DNA of 10,527 nt. It comes from Acetatifactor sp. (GTDB taxonomy: Bacteria; Bacillota; Clostridia; Lachnospirales; Lachnospiraceae). Where the stretch lies: NCBI GenBank assembly GCA_016293615.1, contig JAEDDX010000078.1:1-10527 (forward strand), written 5' to 3'. The notes under the pieces were generated by a model that ran no database searches, had not been told where the DNA came from, and saw only the letters and a list, made by a program, of their open reading frames with translations. Below are positions 6,798 to 10,527 of the stretch, piece after piece (within the stretch, counting starts at the first letter, position 1; each line of letters begins with the position of its first letter). The position numbers and the translations under genes were made by a program.

Positions 6798-7601
6798 ATG
6801 GAGACAAAAGCATTGGTACTGGATATAGACGGTACTTTGACCAATTCCAAAAAGGAAGTTACGCCCGCCACGAAGGCGGCGATACGGGAGACGATGAAGA
6901 AGGGGCATAAGGTGATCCTGGCCTCGGGCCGGCCGACTCCCGGTATGCGCAGATACGAGAGCGAGCTGGAGCTTGCAGCCTACGGCGGCTACCTGCTTTC
7001 CTTCAACGGGGCACGCATCGTGGACTGCAAAACGGGGGATATCCTGTATCAGAGGATCCTGCCGCTGTCTCTGCTGCCCGGACTGTACCAGTTTGCGAAG
7101 CAGAACGGCTGCGGACTGATCACTTATCTTGGAAGAGATGTCATCAGCGCCTTTGAGCCGGATCCGTATGTGGAACTGGAGGCGCGCATCAACGGACTGC
7201 CGATCAGAGTGGAGAAGGAGTTTGTCTCCTTCGTGGACTTTGACATCAACAAGTGCTTGATGACTGCCGACCCCGCGATTGCACCGGCGCTTGAGAAGCA
7301 ATTGCAGGAAAAATACGACAGTATGGCTAGCATCTACCGCTCGGAGCCCTTCTTTATCGAGATCATGCCGCAGAATGTGGACAAGGCCGCATCCCTGGAG
7401 CAGGTGCTGCCTGTGATGGGCGTGACTGTGAAGAATACCGTCTGCTGCGGCGACGGGTTCAATGATATCCCGATGATAAAATATGCCGGCGTCGGTGTGG
7501 CGATGGGCAATGCGCAGGCGGCGGTCAAGGAGGTTGCGGATGTGATTACGGCAACCAATGATGAAGACGGACTGGTACAGGTGATTGAGAAATATTTTTG
7601 A
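6798..7601 (+). CDS. Cof-type HAD-superfamily phosphatase
   Basis: This 267-residue protein is a HAD hydrolase of the Cof subfamily (class IIB cap), which typically dephosphorylates sugar phosphates, cofactors or pyridoxal phosphate in the cytoplasm; the substrate cannot be read here. All four HAD motifs are present: DIDGT with nucleophile Asp9 and Asp11 (motif I), ASGR with Ser43 (motif II), Lys196 in NVDKAASL (motif III) and GDGFND at 218-223 (motif IV). The cap domain lies roughly between residues 80 and 185. I chose the ATG at 6798 because GGAGAGGA (6784-6791) lies 6 nt before it and the HAD fold begins right there; an in-frame ATG at 6762 would add 12 residues that fit neither. No convincing promoter was found in 6693-6783. 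The gene ends 12 nt before cca, whose ribosome binding site overlaps this stop, so the two form an operon. Confidence 0.92.
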   Translation: METKALVLDIDGTLTNSKKEVTPATKAAIRETMKKGHKVILASGRPTPGMRRYESELELAAYGGYLLSFNGARIVDCKTGDILYQRILPLSLLPGLYQFAKQNGCGLITYLGRDVISAFEPDPYVELEARINGLPIRVEKEFVSFVDFDINKCLMTADPAIAPALEKQLQEKYDSMASIYRSEPFFIEIMPQNVDKAASLEQVLPVMGVTVKNTVCCGDGFNDIPMIKYAGVGVAMGNAQAAVKEVADVITATNDEDGLVQVIEKYF

Positions 7602-7613
7602 GAGGGAAGCCGG

Positions 7614-8981
7614 ATGAAGGATGTCAGGATCGAAGTGCCCCGGAAGGCAAGGTTTATCGTAAATACCATCATGGCAGCGGGCTATGAAGCTTATGTGGTC
7701 GGCGGCTGCGTCAGAGATTCTATTTTGGGCAGAACGCCGCAGGATTGGGACATCACGACCTCAGCGACTCCCCAGCAGGTGAAGGCGCTCTTTCCCCGTA
7801 CCCTGGATACGGGACTTCAGCACGGAACGGTTACCGTGATGCAGGATAAGGAAGGATTTGAGGTAACAACATACCGTATCGACGGAGAATACGAGGACAG
7901 CCGCCACCCCAGGGAGGTTATTTTTACGCCGAACCTGGAGGAGGACTTAAAGCGCAGGGATTTCACCATCAATGCCATGGCCTATAACGAGGAGATCGGA
8001 CTCGTGGATCTGTTCGGCGGTATGCGGGACCTGCAGGAGGGAATCATTCGCTGTGTGGGCAACGCCGAAGAGCGCTTTGCGGAGGACGCCCTGCGCATGC
8101 TGCGCGCGATCCGCTTTTCCGCACAGCTGGGATATAGCATCGAGGAAAAGACCCGTGCCGCGATTCGGCTGATGGCGCCGACGCTGTCGCGAATCAGCGC
8201 AGAGAGAATACAGGTGGAGCTTGTCAAAATGATGGTTTCCGACCATCCGGATTATCTGCGGGAGGCATACGCGCTTGGTGTTACAAAGGTCTTTTTGCCG
8301 GAGTTTGACGCCTGCATGGAGACCGGGCAGCACAATCCGCACCACAGGTACAGTGTCGGAGAGCATATCCTGCACTCCTGTCTTGAGGTTGGTCCGGATA
8401 AGGTCTTGCGTCTGACCATGCTGCTGCACGACATTGCAAAGCCCGGGACGCTGACGGTGGATAAGAAGGGAATCAGCCACTTCTACGGACATGCGGAGGT
8501 CGGAAGGCGGATGGCGGAGAAAATTCTTCGCAGGCTGAAATTCGATAACCACACCATCCAGACGGTTTGTACGCTTGTGAAATACCATGACCATGACACC
8601 GGAGTGAAGGAGGAGCCGACACTCCAAAGTGCGAGAAGGTTTATGAACAAAATCGGCGCGGAGTACTGCCCCGCCCTGTTTGCGGTGAAGCGTGCGGATA
8701 TACTTGCGCAGAGCGATTACCGGAGGCAGGAAAAGCTGGAGCGACTGCACCGGTGGGAGGAGCTGTATGAGCAGATCTGCAGGGAAAATCAGTGCGTCAG
8801 CCTCAAGCAGCTCGCAGTTACGGGCAAGGATCTGATCGGGGCAGGCATGAAGCCCGGAAAGGAGCTGGGAGAAGTACTGCAGTTTCTGCTGCGGCAGGTG
8901 CTGGACGACCCCTCCTTAAACGAGCGGGAAATATTGCTCAGGATGGCTAAGGACTTTTGCTCCCGACATCACATACTTTAG
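7614..8981 (+). CDS. cca: CCA tRNA nucleotidyltransferase with HD domain
   Basis: This enzyme adds or repairs the 3'-CCA end of tRNAs using CTP and ATP. The 455-residue sequence shows the class II nucleotidyltransferase core: GGCVRD (30-35), the metal-binding DWD (44-46), RRDFTINAMA (114-123) and EDALR (157-161), which matches the EDxxR motif that selects CTP and ATP in class II CCA enzymes. The C-terminal half carries an HD domain, with HD at 272-273 in LLHDIAKPG and further His at 292, 325 and 327, resembling the CCA-HD fusions of many Firmicutes. Such HD domains can have phosphohydrolase activity, but that is not shown here. GAGGGA (7602-7607) is 6 nt before the ATG and begins at the upstream HAD stop codon. 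All key residues are present and the gene looks intact. Confidence 0.95.
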   Translation: MKDVRIEVPRKARFIVNTIMAAGYEAYVVGGCVRDSILGRTPQDWDITTSATPQQVKALFPRTLDTGLQHGTVTVMQDKEGFEVTTYRIDGEYEDSRHPREVIFTPNLEEDLKRRDFTINAMAYNEEIGLVDLFGGMRDLQEGIIRCVGNAEERFAEDALRMLRAIRFSAQLGYSIEEKTRAAIRLMAPTLSRISAERIQVELVKMMVSDHPDYLREAYALGVTKVFLPEFDACMETGQHNPHHRYSVGEHILHSCLEVGPDKVLRLTMLLHDIAKPGTLTVDKKGISHFYGHAEVGRRMAEKILRRLKFDNHTIQTVCTLVKYHDHDTGVKEEPTLQSARRFMNKIGAEYCPALFAVKRADILAQSDYRRQEKLERLHRWEELYEQICRENQCVSLKQLAVTGKDLIGAGMKPGKELGEVLQFLLRQVLDDPSLNEREILLRMAKDFCSRHHIL

Positions 8982-9000
8982 AGTCCCCCCTCATAAGATA
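8971..9000 (+). promoter_or_regulatory. candidate mother-cell (sigma-E/K-like) sporulation promoter
   Basis: CATAAGATA (8992-9000) matches the CATAnnnTA -10 consensus of sigma-K and is close to the CATACAnT of sigma-E. ACATACT (8971-8977) lies 14 nt upstream and is similar to the sigma-E -35 element KMATATT. The site overlaps the end of cca. Transcription would start near 9007. It precedes a spore-coat kinase-like gene, which supports the idea, but these consensus sequences were defined in Bacillus subtilis and the match is inferred by eye. Confidence 0.4.
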
Positions 9001-9053
9001 GAGTAAGCCTGACCAAAGCGGGTCAGGGTATGGGTGAATATCTATCGGGAGGG
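8988..9053 (+). promoter_or_regulatory. leader structure that can sequester the CotS-like gene ribosome binding site
   Basis: Three nested helices can form in the RNA: CCCTC (8988-8992) with GAGGG (9049-9053), GATAGA (8997-9002) with TCTATC (9041-9046), and CCTGACC (9008-9014) with GGTCAGG (9021-9027). The outermost helix covers the SD sequence GGGAGGG (9047-9053) of the following gene. All 18 pairs are Watson-Crick. There is no T-run, so it is not an intrinsic terminator. It does not match a riboswitch class that I recognise. Confidence 0.5.
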
Positions 9054-9059
9054 CAAGCA

Positions 9060-10058
9060 ATGAATGACAGAGCCGTGGAGCTTTTGGAACAGTATGAGAT
9101 AGAGGTACTTCGAACCAGAAAGGGGAGAAGTGCCTTTTTGTGTGATACGGATAAAGGTTGTCTGGTATTTCAGGAATACAGGGAGAGCGCAGAGCAGGTC
9201 AGGCTCCAGGACGCCCTGCTTCATCATCTGGCCGGCACCTGTCCGGTGCGGACGGAGGAGATCATTCCGAGCAGGGAGGGAGAGCTTCTGGTGACGGATG
9301 CGGACGGCGTCCGATATATTCTGAAGACCCGGAGGGAAGGCAGGGAGTGCGCCGTGTATGACAAGGCGGAGTGCACGGAGGCGGTCAGACTTCTGGCAAA
9401 GCTTCACAGGTGTATGCAGCTGCCTGCGGATACGCCGGGGATACCGGTGCGCTTTTCTCCGGCAAAGGAGTATGACAAACACAACAGGGAGCTGAAGAAG
9501 CTTCGAAAATACCTCAGGCAAAAGGGGCAGAAGCAGACCTTTGAAAGAAATCTCCTGAATGAGTGTGACTACTTTCTTCAGCAGGGGCTCGAGGTCGCCG
9601 GGGAGTGGGGAAAGTACAGTGAAGTATTTGAAAAGAGAACCTGCGCCGGGACAGAGACGGAGATGATTGCCTTCTGCCATGGAGATTTTCAGTATCACAA
9701 CATTCTCATGACAGGCGGCGGATGGTTTCTCGTTGGCTTCGACCACTGCCAGCCGGATGACCCTGTGAGGGACCTGTGCCTGTTTCTCAGAAAACTGATG
9801 GAGAAGGCAAACTGGTCCGTCTCGCTGGGAAGGGAGCTTCTGGGCGCATACGAGAAGGAGAGGCCCTTAAGTGCACAAAGCAGGATCGATCTGTGCTACC
9901 GTCTCTCCTATCCGGAGAAATTCTGGAAGATTGCCAATTTTTACTACAACTCGAAAAAAGCATGGATCCCCGGAAAGAATCAGGAAAAACTGGATAAACT
10001 GATAGCGCAGGAGAAAGCCAAGCAGGAGTTTCTGGACTGTGTCTTCCGCAACCCTTAA
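9060..10058 (+). CDS. CotS-like spore coat kinase-family protein (possible pseudokinase)
   Basis: The 332-residue product belongs to the CotS/YtaA branch of the protein-kinase/aminoglycoside-phosphotransferase fold, found in spore coats of Firmicutes. The catalytic loop HGDFQYHNIL is intact at 207-216 (His207, Asp209, Asn214). The segment after it reads LVGFDHCQPDDPVRDL at 224-239: the Asp expected in the IDF/IDW metal-binding motif is Gly226. Either Asp228 substitutes or activity is lost. The N-terminal lobe (about 1-95) carries a possible ATP-site Lys at position 89 (YILKTRREGRE). The C-terminal helices include KLMEKANWSV and PEKFWKIANFYYNS, which I associate with clostridial members. The start at 9060 is set by GGGAGGG (9047-9053), 6 nt upstream; an in-frame ATG at 9030 has no SD and adds 10 residues that do not fit. 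The gene follows cca by 78 nt, with a structured leader and a sporulation-type promoter candidate. Confidence 0.85.
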   Translation: MNDRAVELLEQYEIEVLRTRKGRSAFLCDTDKGCLVFQEYRESAEQVRLQDALLHHLAGTCPVRTEEIIPSREGELLVTDADGVRYILKTRREGRECAVYDKAECTEAVRLLAKLHRCMQLPADTPGIPVRFSPAKEYDKHNRELKKLRKYLRQKGQKQTFERNLLNECDYFLQQGLEVAGEWGKYSEVFEKRTCAGTETEMIAFCHGDFQYHNILMTGGGWFLVGFDHCQPDDPVRDLCLFLRKLMEKANWSVSLGRELLGAYEKERPLSAQSRIDLCYRLSYPEKFWKIANFYYNSKKAWIPGKNQEKLDKLIAQEKAKQEFLDCVFRNP

Positions 10059-10100
10059 GTCCGGAAACATTCGTATTTGCGATATTTGCGGGATTTTACC

Positions 10101-10129
10101 TTGACAAACAGTGTAAAAGCAAGTATATA
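10101..10129 (+). promoter_or_regulatory. strong sigma-A promoter for the HU gene
   Basis: A perfect TTGACA (10101-10106) and TATATA (10124-10129) are 17 nt apart in an AT-rich region. Transcription would start near 10136, giving a leader of nearly 70 nt. This fits the high expression expected of a nucleoid protein. Confidence 0.8.
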
Positions 10130-10203
10130 TAATAATAGACGTTTCATGAGAAGCATCTATTGAAAATACTAAAAACAGAAAACTCATATAGGAGGAGTTC
10201 AAT

Positions 10204-10479
10204 ATGAACAAGACAGAATTGATCGCAGCTATCGCTGAGCAGGCTGAAGTAACTAAGAAGGACGCAGAGAAGGTTCTGAAGGCTTTCACTGATGTTGTAA
10301 CTGCAGAATTGAAGAACGACGGAAAGGTTCAGCTTGTTGGTTTCGGTACTTTCGAAGTATCCACCAGAGAGGCCAGAGAGGGCAGAAATCCCAAGACCGG
10401 CGAGACCATGAAGATTGAAGCTTCCAAGGCTCCTAAGTTCAAGGCCGGCAAGGCACTTAAGGATACCCTGAACGCATAA
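10204..10479 (+). CDS. hup: HU-family DNA-binding nucleoid protein
   Basis: HU binds DNA non-specifically as a dimer, bends it and compacts the nucleoid. The 91-residue length is standard. The N-terminal helices (MNKTELIAAIAEQ through LKAFTDVVTAEL, about 1-37) form the dimer body, GFGTF at 46-50 is the family signature, and the DNA-binding beta arm runs from about 53 to 74 with RNP at 61-63, where Pro63 is the intercalating residue. AGGAGG (10190-10195) is 8 nt before the ATG. The gene has its own promoter and terminator, so it is monocistronic. Nothing is missing or unusual. Confidence 0.97.
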   Translation: MNKTELIAAIAEQAEVTKKDAEKVLKAFTDVVTAELKNDGKVQLVGFGTFEVSTREAREGRNPKTGETMKIEASKAPKFKAGKALKDTLNA

Positions 10480-10500
10480 TTTTACAACTGTGTGATTAGG

Positions 10501-10527
10501 CGGAGAACCGGTGTGGTTCTCCGTTTT
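10501..10527 (+). terminator. intrinsic terminator after the HU gene
   Basis: CGGAGAACC (10501-10509) pairs perfectly with GGTTCTCCG (10515-10523) around a GGTGT loop, and is followed by TTTT where the window ends. It lies 21 nt after the HU stop codon. The T-run may continue beyond the window. Confidence 0.9.

Noticed and set aside
6650..6910. Plus-strand open frame of 86 codons between the foldase and HAD genes
   Set aside because: It starts in the terminator, has no SD and overlaps the HAD gene in another frame.
9008..9027. CCTGACC/GGTCAGG hairpin as an intrinsic terminator of cca
   Set aside because: No T-rich tract follows; it fits better as the inner helix of the leader structure.
9030..9059. 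Upstream ATG for the CotS-like gene
   Set aside because: No SD upstream, and the SD GGGAGGG lies inside this extension, 6 nt before the ATG at 9060.

Overview
The window looks like chromosomal DNA from a low-to-mid GC, spore-forming member of the Clostridia, most likely Lachnospiraceae. The reasons are strong AGGAGG-type ribosome binding sites, a CotS-like spore-coat kinase gene, a clostridial M3 oligoendopeptidase, a fused CCA-adding enzyme/HD protein, a membrane-anchored SurA/PrsA-like foldase with an acidic Ser/Ala/Glu tail, and a 91-residue HU protein. No rRNA, tRNA, CRISPR array or transposase gene is visible.

Region 1 (1-1691) is AT-rich. It holds two genes in tandem: a small exported Cys/His-rich protein of unknown function (57-353) and a lipoprotein of the extracellular solute-binding family (366-1691). 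The ribosome binding site of the second overlaps the stop codon of the first. No permease or ATPase gene is seen, so either the transporter lies upstream of the window or the binding protein is an orphan.

Region 2 (1692-2054) has no gene. It contains a long imperfect palindrome (1799-1959) and a 25-nt sequence repeated with one mismatch. It sits between convergent genes, where base composition shifts from AT-rich to GC-rich.

Region 3 (2055-4978) holds a divergent pair. On the minus strand is an uncharacterised two-pass membrane protein; on the plus strand is an M3-family oligoendopeptidase. Their back-to-back promoters each overlap a short palindrome.

Region 4 (4979-6692) is a monocistronic unit: a sigma-A promoter, a membrane-anchored peptidyl-prolyl isomerase-like foldase with what looks like two diverged parvulin repeats, and a strong intrinsic terminator.

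Region 5 (6693-10058) has a Cof-type HAD phosphatase and cca only 12 nt apart, then the CotS-like kinase gene. The cca-cotS gap encodes a leader in which the kinase ribosome binding site can be base-paired, and it contains a mother-cell (sigma-E/K)-like promoter whose predicted transcript would lack the pairing strand. This is the most interesting regulatory feature here. The kinase also lacks the usual metal-binding Asp in its DFG-equivalent motif.

Region 6 (10059-10527) is the HU gene with its own strong promoter, ribosome binding site and terminator. The core genes (peptidase, foldase, cca, HU) are housekeeping. The unusual material is the AT-rich block at the left, the palindromic element beside it, and the cotS leader.
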